Source: Paenibacillus sp. DMB5 (GTDB lineage: Bacteria > Bacillota > Bacilli > Paenibacillales > Paenibacillaceae). Taken from it: DNA of 64,000 nucleotides. A program made the position numbers and the translations under genes. Every line of letters starts with the position of its first letter. Position 1 is the first letter of the stretch. The stretch is from the NCBI RefSeq assembly GCF_001517085.1, contig NZ_LRAC01000100.1, forward strand, positions 62,001 through 126,000, in the 5' to 3' direction. Of this stretch, positions 17,701 to 27,277 are shown piece by piece. A model generated the notes under the pieces. It was not told where the DNA came from. It saw nothing but the letters and a program-made list of their open reading frames with translations, and made no database searches.

Positions 17701-20700
17701 ACTCTTCCGCGTGATTCCGGGAAGTCGGCATTGAGGTGCACGACATCAATCTCGGCGGAGGCTGTAAGATTTTTGCTTACCAGCAGGTGGTCAAGCACCT
17801 GGGAGTTTCCGTCATAGGTATAAGTGTAACGTTCATTCAGCGGCAGCTTGTCAATCAGGTTATCGAGCTCTTTGCCTTTTAGAATCGTTGCCGTCTGAGT
17901 GAACTGGAAATCGTTAAGGTCACCAAGCGCGACGATGTTCGCAGAAGGGTTGGCTGTCAGAACTTCTTTGACAAAACCGTTCACCACTGCAGCTATTTTG
18001 TGACGCTGGACCTCACTGGAAAGCACCGGCGGCTGCACGTTTCCGAATGGACCATTATCGCCGGATTTGGAGTTGAAATGGTTGGCGATGACGATCACTT
18101 TTTCACCATTAAATTCAAACTGGGCCGCAAGCGGCTTACGCGAGCTGGCAAAAGCAGCAGTATTATTCGGGTCGATTCTTCCCGGATTGTAGGTAAGCTC
18201 ATCAGCGGCTGCATCGTAGCCGACAGCCTGGGTTGCAGAGCCCTTTTGACCATTGATGCTGTCAGACAGCTTGACTCTCGCTGCATTGTAAAGGAAGCCG
18301 ACACGGATATTTCCGCCCGGTGCTCCGCCGTCTGCATTATTAACCGGAGCAATATCAACGTATGTGTACGCCGGGCCTCCAGCTGCCTGTATCGCCTGAA
18401 TCAGCTCGGCTGCACTGGCCTCAACGTTACCGTTATCGCCTTCGCCGTCGCTGTCCTGCATTTCAACAACGCTGATGATATCCGGTTTTTTCATATTTAG
18501 AGTGATGGACTCGGCCAGCTTCTGAATCTTTGCTGCTCCAACTCCAGGGAAGTAGTTCTCAATGTTGTAGGAAGCAATCAGCAGCTTGTCCTCATCGACA
18601 GTAATCGTTGAAGTTTCCTGCTTGAAGGTGCTTGGTGTAATGCCTGGAAGGCTTCCGTTGTCTGGGATAACCTTGTAATTGCCGTTGTTGTAGCCGATCA
18701 CACCTGTAACATTACCGTTAAACTTGTCACCTGTACCTACTTGCTGTCCGGGATCGCCGTAAGCGACCAGGAGGCGCTGGGGATTAAGGTTATCTGATCC
18801 CTTCAGGACAAGTCCTCCGGCAGATGTAATTACATCCTGGGTTGTATTTTCTACTCTTACAGGAATGTTGTAAACCATTGAATTACCGCCGCCACTTGTC
18901 CAGTAAGGGCTGATAATGGTCGGGGTTGGCAGGGTAACCCGCATGCCTTCAAGGGATTCGTAGAAATCTGCAGCATCTTCAGAAGGCTGGAAAAGAGTCA
19001 GACCATCGTTGTCGATGATGGAGTCCGGAATAATCCGTCCGCCTTTGCCCAGCACTACAGCTGCAGGCAGTTCTACATTCTTGGCAATCGTCTTAATCGA
19101 GCTGAGTGTAATCTGGGTGGAAGTCAGATTGCTGCTGCTTCCTTCATTGTACTCGGACACAAGACCCGTAACGGCCACATGATCCCCGATAGCGGGCTTC
19201 AGGCTGGCGTTGGTGCTGTATACGAAAATCCCTTCCGAGGTGTTGATGTTATTGTCAGGCTTAGGATCATGGATGAAAAAGCCTTTATAATTGCCGTTGG
19301 CAAACGTATATCCAAGCTCCGTAACGATACCTTCCACATCCGTAACCGTTTGTCCGACAAAGCTGGAGGTATGGGATTCGCCCTGAATATCATGGATACG
19401 CGGCTGTTCTGAAGCTTTGTATTCAAACGTATAGACCTTGCTGGTCTGGCCGCCCAACACAGCAACTGCCTTAATCACAATGTCTTTGCCGACAGTGATG
19501 GGTGCTGAATAGAGCGGGCTTGAAGCTGTCGGCGTAGTGCCATCAGTGGTGTAGTGTACTGCTGCTCCGGCAGTAGGACTGGAAAGAGTGACTTGTCCGC
19601 CGGTGATGATTGGACCCGCACCCGGGCTGGCAATGACGGAGAACAGCTCCTCTACCAGACTTTCTGCACCCAGCGGAATGAACTGATAAGTCGAGTTGAA
19701 TTGCTCAATTACACCTGTAATCTGGTCAAAATGTTTACCTGCCGCCAGCTGGGAGAGACCGGAGTAAATAGTGAATGTCTGATTGCCCTGGCTGGCAATG
19801 ACAGTGCTTCCGTCTTTACTGTTGATGGTTACATCCTTGAGCGTGACGAGCTGAGCTTCATGAGCTTCGCCGTTAGCGGATGAAAGATCAGCAGCGGTGA
19901 TCAGCTTGGGAGCCGGAACGCCTGCGTTCTCGGCAGTCACCTTGTAAGTAAGGCCGGTAACTGTCTTAAGCTCCTGCAGGTTACTATAGATATCCATTGC
20001 GCCTTGAACCTCTACACGGTCACCAACCTGTGCAAAAGCCGGGAACCCGTAGAGCACAATTGCTGCTGTGTTATCCTGAATGTACGTTTTCGCACCGTCG
20101 ATACGGGTTACAACGCCTTCAGTCCATACATTGTCGCCTTTTTCCGCAGGTCTGACAGCGGCGATACTCTGTTTTGTCAGGATAGAATAGTCAAAAGTCG
20201 ATACCGTGCTGTATACCTCATCCGAGACAGAGGCATATGCCTTAATTGTAGTCGGCGCGTTCAGCTGGATAGGTCCGCTGTACGGGGTGTATGCGGCTGA
20301 GGCGCCGTCTATGTAAACTGTTGCATAGACTGTTGCGCCTACTGTAGCTGTGTTAAGGATAATTGCTGTGCCTTGCGGCCAGGCACCCGATGCCGGTGAA
20401 GCGGTTACGGCTTCTACAGCTTGCTTGATGCCGTAGCTGCTGTTGCGCGGGTCGGGAGTTTGGACTACAAAGTCGTTAGCGTTGTTGTCCGTGTCCAGGC
20501 CGCGGCTGTCAGCCGGAGCGTTGTCGGCAGCTTGCCGGATAGCGGCAAGTACTGCGCTAGTCGGTTCAGTAGGACCGCTGCCCTCATATGCAGTAGATGC
20601 ACCAAAACCTACCATATCAACGCTTACACCTGCGCTGTTAACGAGGTCAACTTTACCGCCGGCAGCGCCCAGGGCTAAAGAGCCTGTTGCATCCGGAGTG

Positions 20701-21068
20701 GGGAGTTCCTTGGTACCGCCGGTTCCTGCTGCCTGTTGGATCAGGAAGTAGCCGTTAGCGGGAATTGTTCCCTTCAAGTCGGTGATGTTTTTCGTTGTAG
20801 CAAGATCGCCGCTCGCGCTGGCACTTGCATAACGCACCTTCCAGTTGTCGAGGCTCACCGCCTTGTCAGTAGGATTATATAATTCAATAAAATCGTTCTT
20901 GAGTTCAGCGCCACTGTTGCCTCCGCCGCCATAAACCTGTGAGATTACAATATTACTGTTATCTGTTGCTGCCTGTGCAACTTGTCCGGCAGGGACTACG
21001 ATGCCAATCAGCATCAGCATTGCCAGTCCTGCGGACAGCCATTTCTGCATCCTGTGAGAAATAACCAT
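14779..21068 (-). CDS. Giant SLH-anchored nuclease / 5'-nucleotidase (YhcR/ExeM-like), frameshifted
   Basis: A secreted enzyme of about 2096 residues that likely degrades extracellular nucleic acid and nucleotides. Order: signal peptide (to about 35), lamin-tail domain (IVISQVYGGGGNSG), two chitobiase-C-like beta domains, OB-fold domains of YhcR/ExeM type, an endonuclease/exonuclease/phosphatase domain (SYNIENYF, GDLNDF, SDHDPV), a metallophosphatase (HTNDTHSHLE, GNHEFD, GGHTHT), a 5'-nucleotidase C domain (QNGGGIRAGI), a Pro/Thr linker and three SLH modules for wall binding. ATG 21068 is preferred over TTG 21092. Near 16280 one G is missing (coding GACGCAGC for GACGGCAGC), shifting frame before IDPKAYYILSTNSFMAGG. 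Confidence 0.88.
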
Positions 21069-21535
21069 TATTCTAAACCCACTTCCTCTCAAACTATGAT
21101 TTACAACCTAGTAAGTGTAACATCTGTTTGTAAAATGAAAGGTTGTCTCACATGAATATATATTAATTTTATATTAAATAAAATTAAAATTAAGAAAGTT
21201 TATATAGAATGCACAAAATCATAGAGAAATGTAGTGGAAATCTATGAATGATCAGCTGTTTTCTGTACTAATTTAAAATGAAGCCAGTAATTGTGTGAAA
21301 GTAATGTTATGTATACGTAAAATATATAAAGCAGCATGTGATGTTTGTTTGGCCTTTGTGTTTAGGGGACGATCGAACATTCCGCTCCGGGCTCGGTGGC
21401 TGGGCCGGATAACTGTATTATGTACAGCTAAAAGCATGAGAAATCTGCTTCGGCATCAAAGTGCAGCTAAATTAAGAAGTGAAGGGGGCACAGGTTTTTT
21501 AAATGTACAAAGTGCAGTTATGTCTGCTAAAGGGG

Positions 21536-21580
21536 AAAAGCAGCAGGGTAGCGTAATATGGAACGCTCTCTGCTGCTTTT
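21536..21580. terminator. Bidirectional terminator between serS and the nuclease gene
   Basis: AAAAGCAGCAG and CTGCTGCTTTT flank an inner AGCGT/ACGCT stem. The rest of 21069-21653 is AT-rich promoter-type DNA of the nuclease gene with no supported coding region. Confidence 0.8.
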
Positions 21581-21653
21581 GTATGGGTAACTGAAGGTAT
21601 TGTGCTGTGTGCCAGAGCGGCTATAAGCCAGCTTATAACGCTGCTACAAGCTG

Positions 21654-22940
21654 CTACACCTGAGGTGCTTCCAGCCGTTCCAGCCCGTTCATATATTTCC
21701 GCAATGCCACCGGAATATAGATCGACCCGTCCTCCTGTTGGTGGTTCTCCAGCAGCGGGATCAATATACGCGGTGTAGCTACGGCAGTGTTATTCAGCGT
21801 ATGGCAGTATTGCAGGCGGCCGTGCTCATCGCGGTAGCGGATGTTCGAGCGCCGGGCCTGGAAGTCATGCAGGTTCGAGGCCGAGTGGGTCTCGCCGAAG
21901 GCATCCCGGCTGGGCATCCAGGTCTCCACATCGTATTGCTTGTGCGTCTTGAGCGCCATGTCACCGCTGCAGACCGCGACGATACGGTAAGGCAGCTCCA
22001 GCAGCTGCAGAATATGCTCGGCGTTGGCTAGAATCTCCTGAAGCATCTGCTCCGAAACCTCCGGTTCGTTTCGGCAGAATACAACCTGCTCAATCTTCGA
22101 GAACTGATGAACCCGATACAGGCCGCGCACATCGCGTCCAGCCGAACCGACCTCGCGGCGGAAGCAGGTTGACATACCGGCCAGCCGCATGGGCTCGTCA
22201 AGCTCCACGGTCTCATCGCTGTACAGCGAGACCAGCGATACCTCTGAGGTGCCGGCCAGCCAGCGGTTTTCGCCGTTCAGCTCATAGGTCTGATCCCGGC
22301 CGCCGGGGAAAAACCCGGTTCGCTCCAGCGCCTCCGGACGGACAATAACCGGCACATCCATCGCCGTGAAGCCGCGCCCGGTCAGTACATCCAGGGCCAG
22401 CCGCTGCACGGCGAGATGGAGATCGAGCCCCGCGCCTTTCAGCACATAGCTGCGCGGACCGCCGGCTTTGACGCCGCGCGGAATGTCGAGGATGCCGTGC
22501 AGCTCGCCCAGCTCTACATGATCGCGCGGGGCGAAGCCGAACTCCGGCAGCGTTCCGCTGCGGCGCAGCTCCACATTCTCGCTGTCGTCCTTGCCGATCG
22601 GCGTGTCGGCCGATACGGGATTGGGGACGAGCAGCTGCAGTTCACCGCAGCGGCGCTCGGCCTCCGCCAGGTCCGCTTCCAGTGTTCCGAGCAGGCTATT
22701 AATCGCCCGAACCTGCTCCTTGATCTGCTCACCGGCAGCATGCTCGCCCCGGCGCAGCAGCTGTTCGATCTCCTTGGTCAGCGTGTTGCGCTCCGCACGG
22801 TGCTGCTCGGTATCACGGCGCAGCACACGCCGCTTGTCGTCCCATTCCAGCAATTCATCCAGCGCGAGATCGACTCTTTTCCAAAGTGCCGTATTTCTCA
22901 CAAGCTCTTGATTTTCCCTGATCCAGTTCATGTCCAGCAT
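21654..22940 (-). CDS. serS: Seryl-tRNA synthetase
   Basis: Charges tRNA-Ser in the cytosol. The 428-residue length is normal for class IIa SerRS. The N-terminus MLDMNWIRENQ and the coiled-coil arm (residues 30-105) are followed by the catalytic domain. Motif 2 is seen as CFRREVGSAGRDVRGLYRVH, with HQFSKIEQ after it, and motif 3 near the end around NNTAVATPRIL. AAAGGAGC precedes the ATG. A T-box leader lies upstream. Many Firmicutes have a second serS elsewhere; that cannot be judged here. Confidence 0.95.
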   Translation of the reverse strand: MLDMNWIRENQELVRNTALWKRVDLALDELLEWDDKRRVLRRDTEQHRAERNTLTKEIEQLLRRGEHAAGEQIKEQVRAINSLLGTLEADLAEAERRCGELQLLVPNPVSADTPIGKDDSENVELRRSGTLPEFGFAPRDHVELGELHGILDIPRGVKAGGPRSYVLKGAGLDLHLAVQRLALDVLTGRGFTAMDVPVIVRPEALERTGFFPGGRDQTYELNGENRWLAGTSEVSLVSLYSDETVELDEPMRLAGMSTCFRREVGSAGRDVRGLYRVHQFSKIEQVVFCRNEPEVSEQMLQEILANAEHILQLLELPYRIVAVCSGDMALKTHKQYDVETWMPSRDAFGETHSASNLHDFQARRSNIRYRDEHGRLQYCHTLNNTAVATPRILIPLLENHQQEDGSIYIPVALRKYMNGLERLEAPQV

Positions 22941-22969
22941 ACCGCATTCGCTCCTTTTGTCTTAAAAAA

Positions 22970-23190
22970 ATACAAAAAACGCCCTCATCCATGGGACGAG
23001 GAGCGTCAGCTCGCGGTGCCACCCAGGTTGACCGAACTTGCGGAAATACAGGCTTGCAGGAGGTTCGGTCCTCTTTGGTCTTCGCGGTAACGGGCGAAAC
23101 CCGGTAAACTTAGGGAACAAGGAAACTGCTCCGGTCGCAGACGCCTCACGGTTGGATGCCGGTCATTGGCAGGATTGCAATATAGGTTTG
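22970..23190 (-). ncRNA. T-box leader of serS
   Basis: On the reverse strand the T-box sequence GGGTGGCACCGCGAGC (about 23025-23010) precedes a terminator hairpin GACGCTCCTCGTCC...GATGAGGGCG with a T run (about 23007-22970). Uncharged tRNA-Ser would favour the antiterminator and switch serS on. The leader is only about 220 nt from its likely transcription start. I could not place the specifier codon in stem I with confidence. Confidence 0.9.
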
Positions 23191-23196
23191 CCGCTC

Positions 23197-23225
23197 ATTA
23201 TATCCCAGAAAACAGGCACACGCAA
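23197..23225 (-). promoter_or_regulatory. Promoter of the serS T-box transcript
   Basis: Reverse strand TTGCGT, 17-bp spacer, TATAAT. Start of transcription is expected near 23190. Confidence 0.7.
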
Positions 23226-23268
23226 GCGATAGGATGAAAAACGGGCTTTTTGAAGCGTACTTTGAGGT

Positions 23269-23298
23269 TTGACAATATTCCGTCCTTTTTGATAGGAT
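23269..23298 (+). promoter_or_regulatory. Promoter candidate of the flavin reductase gene
   Basis: TTGACA at 23269-23274 and TAGGAT at 23293-23298 with an 18-bp spacer. It is divergent from the serS promoter. Confidence 0.5.
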
Positions 23299-23374
23299 TA
23301 TTAATAATTTAAAGTATTTTAGACCGCGCTGAGCGGCATATATTCTTATAAACCATAGCGGAAGAGGTGCAGAT

Positions 23375-23926
23375 GTGGCCAAAATAGTTGTAATTAACGG
23401 AACGCCTTCCCTGGTATCGCGGATTAACGCGGTCATTGAATATGCAGAGGCGGATCTGCGCAGGCGCGGTTTTGAAGTGGAACGGATTAATGTTGCCGAG
23501 CTTCCGGCAGAGGACCTGATTCATACGAAGTTCGAGAGTGAAGCCATTGTCAAAGCCAACGGGCTCGTAGCCGAAGCGGATGCCGTTATTGTTGTCAGTC
23601 CGGTATATAAAGCTTCCTACACAGGTGTGCTAAAAACCTTTCTTGATCTGGTCCCGCAAAAAGGCCTGGCCGGCAAAATCGCACTCCCGCTCTTTATGGG
23701 CGGCAGCCTTGCGCATCTGCTGGCGATTGACTATGCGCTCAAGCCTGTACTGTCGGTATTGGGTGCCCGCCATATTCTGGGCGGCGTCTATGCTGTTGAT
23801 TCCCAGGCGGTGCGCAACGACCAGGGTGTCGTCGAGCTGGCCGACGAGCTCAAGCTGCGCCTCAACAGTGTGCTTGAAGAGCTGGCTGAAGAGACTGCGG
23901 CGAAGGCTGCGCGTAAAACCGTTTAG
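23375..23926 (+). CDS. NADPH-dependent FMN reductase, SsuE family
   Basis: A 183-residue flavodoxin-fold protein expected to reduce FMN with NAD(P)H and supply FMNH2 to a partner monooxygenase. Seen: N-terminal KIVVINGTPS (phosphate loop), VVSPVYKASYTGVLKTFLDLVP (the SsuE-type flavin/dimer region) and LFMGGSLAHLLAIDYALKP. Start is GTG behind GGAAGAGGTG. No sulfonate genes (ssuABCD) are adjacent, so the usual sulfonate role is only possible. A terminator follows. Confidence 0.85.
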   Translation: MAKIVVINGTPSLVSRINAVIEYAEADLRRRGFEVERINVAELPAEDLIHTKFESEAIVKANGLVAEADAVIVVSPVYKASYTGVLKTFLDLVPQKGLAGKIALPLFMGGSLAHLLAIDYALKPVLSVLGARHILGGVYAVDSQAVRNDQGVVELADELKLRLNSVLEELAEETAAKAARKTV

Positions 23927-23962
23927 TTATTGAAGCTGCTGAGATACAGCTGCTGCTACAGC

Positions 23963-24003
23963 AAAGCCCCGCACTGCCGGAAATCCGGCGGTACGGGGCT
24001 TTT
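23963..24003 (+). terminator. Terminator of the flavin reductase gene
   Basis: AAAGCCCCG and CGGGGCTTTT flank an inner CCGGA/TCCGG hairpin. The next 120 bases to nrdG hold nothing I recognise. Confidence 0.85.
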
Positions 24004-24127
24004 GAGCTTTTTGTATGTGTACAAAATACAACAGAGTGCTTATCCTGCCAGCAAAATGCTGCGGCCAAAGTGAGAAGATTAACCTTCCCAAGCTCCGGTT
24101 TGAATAGGGATCAGCCTCTTATGAAGC

Positions 24128-24643
24128 TTACAGCACTGCTGGCTGCCAATGTACAACCTCGCTGCCCGCAAGGCTGGCCGGGATATCAATGATCCGCTGG
24201 TTGCTGCTGCCCCGGTAAGGGAGCGTGGTGTCCTTAAGCTCTTCGACGAAGCGGCCGTCGATGACAACCTGGCACATGGCCAGCAGGTTCCACTCCGGTG
24301 AGCCGGGGGCAGCGGTGAGCTCCTCATAGGTGTAGCCGGTATAAATCCATACCGGGAAGTCGGGCAGCACGGTCCGGAGCTCACGGAGAAAGCCGCAGGC
24401 CTCATCAGCCGAGAAAAAAGGATCGCCGCCCGCCAGTGTCAATCCGTCCAGCAGCGGGTTGGCAGCCATTTCGGCAATAATCTCATGCTGCCGCTCCAGT
24501 GTGAACGGTTCGCCAAAATTGAAGTTCCAGGTCTTCGGGTTGAAGCAGCCCGGGCAGCGGTGACGGCAGCCGCTTAAGAAAATGACCGCCCGCATGCCTT
24601 CTCCTTCATTAATAGACTCCGGGTAGTAGCCGCAGATATTCAT
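24128..24643 (-). CDS. nrdG: Anaerobic ribonucleotide reductase activase
   Basis: Radical SAM enzyme that generates the glycyl radical on NrdD. The 171-residue protein has the 4Fe-4S motif CRHRCPGC (the CxxxCxxC of radical SAM enzymes, Cys about 26-33), the GGDPFF turn that helps bind S-adenosylmethionine, and a C-terminus typical of NrdG. It overlaps the nrdD stop by 4 bp, so the two are co-translated. The activity is oxygen-sensitive. Confidence 0.93.
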   Translation of the reverse strand: MNICGYYPESINEGEGMRAVIFLSGCRHRCPGCFNPKTWNFNFGEPFTLERQHEIIAEMAANPLLDGLTLAGGDPFFSADEACGFLRELRTVLPDFPVWIYTGYTYEELTAAPGSPEWNLLAMCQVVIDGRFVEELKDTTLPYRGSSNQRIIDIPASLAGSEVVHWQPAVL

Positions 24644-26625
24644 AGGTGCTTGATGCGGTCTCTCACTTCAGCCTGCTTGGCGGCATTGAAGCGGGTCTGG
24701 TAATCGCCGGTCAGATATCCGGTTACCCGGCGCAGCCGGCGGATATGGGTGTCATGCTCATGGGCACCGCAGGACGGGCAGTTGGTGCCGATTACCCCTT
24801 CATAGCCGCAGCCGGAGCAGCGGTCAATCGGGTGGTTGATGCTGAAATAGCTGATTTGCTGCTCCAGCGCGTATTTGATGATTTTGACAAAAGCCGCCGG
24901 GTTGCTCCGTGCATTCCCGTTCAGCTCCACATAGGAGATGGCACCGGCGTTGCAGTATTCATGGAACGGGGCTTCCAGACTGATCTTCTGGGCTGCGCCA
25001 AGCTCATGGTATACAGGGATATGGAACGAGTTCGTATAGTATTCACGGTCCGTTACGCCCGGGATAGAGCCGAGTACCTTGCGGTCCACCTTCGTGAACT
25101 TGCCGGACAGGCCTTCAGCCGGTGTAGCAAACAGTGTAATGTTCAGATCCAGCTCTTCGCTCTTGCGGTCGCAGTATTCACGCATGTGACGGACGATGGC
25201 CAGCGCTTTGGCATGAACCTCCATGTCCTCACCGTGATGCTTGCCATACATCGCCTTCATGCATTCTGCCATCCCAATGAAGCCGATGGACAGGCTGCCG
25301 TGCTTCAGCAGGTCACCGACGAGCTCGTCAGGACCGAGTGCCTCGCCGCCTTCCCACACACCCTCACGCATCATGAAATCGGAGGCTTTGGCCTTCTGGG
25401 CAGCCTGGATGCGGAAACGGTGCAGCAGGCCCTCCAGCGCAATGTCCATATAGTGGTTAAGGTCATCGTAAAAGCCTTCTTCATCAGCAGCCAGTCGGCG
25501 TCCGGTAATCGTGCCGTGGGCCAGCCCGAGGCGGACCAGGTTCAGTGTGTTAAAGGACAGGTTGCCCTTGCCGGAGCAGTGATTGCGTCCAAAACGGTCA
25601 CCGAGCACCCGCGTGCGGCAGCCCATGGTTGCGAATTCTGTATCCGGATCAGCCGGATCATAGTACTGCAGATTGAGCGGTGCATCCAGGTTGGCGAAGT
25701 TCGGATACAGTCTGCGGGCCGAGCATTCTGCCGCCTTCAGGAACAGCTCATAGTTCGGATCACCCTGCTGCTGGTTAACGCCCTGCTTGCATTTGAATAT
25801 CTGGATCGGGAACACCGGTGTTTCACCGCTGCCCAGCCCGTTCATCGTTGCGGTCAGCAGGGAGCTGATAACCAATTGGCCTTCCGGTGAAGTGCAGGTG
25901 CCGTAGTTGATGCTGGTAAAAGGAATCTGTCCGCCCGAGCGGCTGGACATCGTATTCAGGTTGTGGATCATGCTCTCTGCAGCCTGCAGCGTTTCGATCT
26001 CGGTCTCTTTCTGTGCGAAACGGAAGGAGCGCGGATACTGCTCAGCCAGATCACTGCGGCTCATCGTGATGTCTCCGGCGATTTCGCTTGCCTCACCTTC
26101 CTCAAAGTAGCCAAGACCCTTACGGAACAGCTTGGCGAAGGATTTGGTCACATATGGCGCGAGGTCGAAGTCGATTTTGTTGGCGGATACGCCGCCGTAC
26201 TGGGCATTCTGCTGGGACTGGAAGATAATCGCCACCAGCGACATTGCCGTCATAATCGAGTTAGGAGGACGGACGCTGCCGTTGCCGGTGTTAAAGCCCT
26301 CGCGCAGCAGGCGCTCGAACGGAATGAAGATGCAGTTGGTTGTTCCGATAGCGTATTGGTCCAGGTCATGGACATAAACGACATTATCGAGCGTTGCCTG
26401 TACGAGCTGCGGCGGCATGGTGAAATTGCGGGCATACCATTTGGAATATTCACTGCCGAATTTACTCATTTTGCCGGAAAAGCTTTCTCCGTTCAGGTTC
26501 GCATTCTCACGCAGCAGATCCAGATCGGCGCTGTCGATAATGTCCCGGCCTAAATGTATTAATTCATTCAGAAGAACCTCCTGTGCAGCTTGTCCGCTAT
26601 TGTGCCGTTTCTCCAGCAGCGTCAT
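24640..26625 (-). CDS. nrdD: Anaerobic (class III) ribonucleoside-triphosphate reductase
   Basis: Makes dNTPs without oxygen. The 661-residue chain shows the conserved cysteine region around NYGTCTSPEG, a zinc site CSGCGY...CPSCG near 610-630, and the glycyl-radical loop RRVTGYLTGDY close to the C-terminus. There is no obvious full N-terminal ATP-cone, so it is shorter than E. coli NrdD (about 712). Its activase follows immediately. Upstream lie a reverse-strand terminator, a cobalamin riboswitch and two NrdR boxes, so expression probably falls when B12 is present. Confidence 0.94.
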   Translation of the reverse strand: MTLLEKRHNSGQAAQEVLLNELIHLGRDIIDSADLDLLRENANLNGESFSGKMSKFGSEYSKWYARNFTMPPQLVQATLDNVVYVHDLDQYAIGTTNCIFIPFERLLREGFNTGNGSVRPPNSIMTAMSLVAIIFQSQQNAQYGGVSANKIDFDLAPYVTKSFAKLFRKGLGYFEEGEASEIAGDITMSRSDLAEQYPRSFRFAQKETEIETLQAAESMIHNLNTMSSRSGGQIPFTSINYGTCTSPEGQLVISSLLTATMNGLGSGETPVFPIQIFKCKQGVNQQQGDPNYELFLKAAECSARRLYPNFANLDAPLNLQYYDPADPDTEFATMGCRTRVLGDRFGRNHCSGKGNLSFNTLNLVRLGLAHGTITGRRLAADEEGFYDDLNHYMDIALEGLLHRFRIQAAQKAKASDFMMREGVWEGGEALGPDELVGDLLKHGSLSIGFIGMAECMKAMYGKHHGEDMEVHAKALAIVRHMREYCDRKSEELDLNITLFATPAEGLSGKFTKVDRKVLGSIPGVTDREYYTNSFHIPVYHELGAAQKISLEAPFHEYCNAGAISYVELNGNARSNPAAFVKIIKYALEQQISYFSINHPIDRCSGCGYEGVIGTNCPSCGAHEHDTHIRRLRRVTGYLTGDYQTRFNAAKQAEVRDRIKHL

Positions 26626-26701
26626 ATGTAACTCTCTCCTCTCGGTATAGTGGTCCGTTAAATCTATTTAATCCTCAATATGTAGTCTGTCTGAGCCCAG
26701 T

Positions 26702-26737
26702 AAAAAGGCACCTCCCGCCTTGGAGGCGGAAAATGCC
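26702..26737 (-). terminator. Terminator between cobalamin riboswitch and nrdD
   Basis: Read on the reverse strand: GGCA, loop, CCGCC-TCCAA-GGCGG, loop, TGCC, TTTTT. It is the likely expression platform or attenuator of the riboswitch. Confidence 0.75.
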
Positions 26738-26832
26738 CGGATGCGTTCTAAATACCCGTATAAAGCGGATATTTGCCAGAGGTCTGGGTGTCAGGAGAAG
26801 GGGCATGATCTGCCTTCTTATCCTTTGCAGAA

Positions 26833-26877
26833 GCCGATACCTGAAGGCAATAGGGACTATCGTCCTCAGGTATCGGC
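26833..26877. repeat. Long inverted repeat in the nrdD leader
   Basis: GCCGATACCTGA (26833-26844) and TCAGGTATCGGC (26866-26877) can form a 12-bp perfect stem between the riboswitch and its terminator. Its role is unknown. Confidence 0.6.
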
Positions 26878-26974
26878 AGCCTGATGTCCCGGTCATCCGG
26901 GTAGGCTGATTCTGCTGCTGCAGGCCGCATACGGACACCTCTCCTGTTCCTCGCAGGGGTCAATAATGGTGCCC

Positions 26975-27182
26975 GGAAACAGGCAGGTCTCCTGGCTCCC
27001 GGTTCATCCAGCGGCTCCTTCCCGGGGGCTTGTCCGCCCTCCAGTGGCCTATGCCGTGGGTGTGCCTGACAGGGTGTGTTCTCCCGGCCGGCAATCCGGT
27101 TACAGTGGCGGGACCGCAGCGGATTTGCACCGCGCTTCCCTATTAAGCTTCTACTCTTCTAAGAAGAGTAAAGCACCTGCTT
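26975..27182 (-). ncRNA. Cobalamin riboswitch upstream of nrdDG
   Basis: On the reverse strand the aptamer shows GGTGCAAATCCGC, GCGGTCCCGCCACTG, the GGCATAGGCCACTGG region, and the closing B12 box GCCAGGAGACCTGCC (26996-26982). These are the conserved blocks of adenosylcobalamin aptamers. A P1 arm GCAGGTGC near 27180 can pair with the 3' end. Binding of B12 normally shuts the downstream gene off. Confidence 0.92.
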
Positions 27183-27230
27183 CCACTATATTTGGTTGAT
27201 GAATATAAAAATACCCCAATATATTGTGTT
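27183..27230 (-). promoter_or_regulatory. Pair of NrdR boxes in the nrdDG promoter
   Basis: CCACTATATTTGGT (27183-27196) and CCCAATATATTGTGTT (27215-27230) match the NrdR box type (ACACAATATATTG). Their centres lie about 32 bp apart, three helix turns. A reverse-strand promoter TTTACA-17-TATTTT overlaps them. Confidence 0.75.
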
Positions 27231-27250
27231 TGTAAACCATTATTTACAAA
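27229..27250. promoter_or_regulatory. Perfect palindrome TTTGTAAA-N6-TTTACAAA
   Basis: Twenty-two bases of dyad symmetry directly upstream of the NrdR boxes of nrdDG. It looks like a regulator site, possibly of the Fnr/Rex type by shape, but it matches neither consensus well. Confidence 0.5.
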
Positions 27251-27277
27251 GCCGCGCGGGGAGCGGCTTCAGCCCAT

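Noticed and set aside
21093..21160. PhoP boxes upstream of the nuclease/nucleotidase gene
   Set aside because: TTTACA-like elements are present but are not spaced at 11 bp.
21295..21594. 99-aa forward ORF
   Set aside because: No ribosome site; it runs through the bidirectional terminator and lacks any motif.
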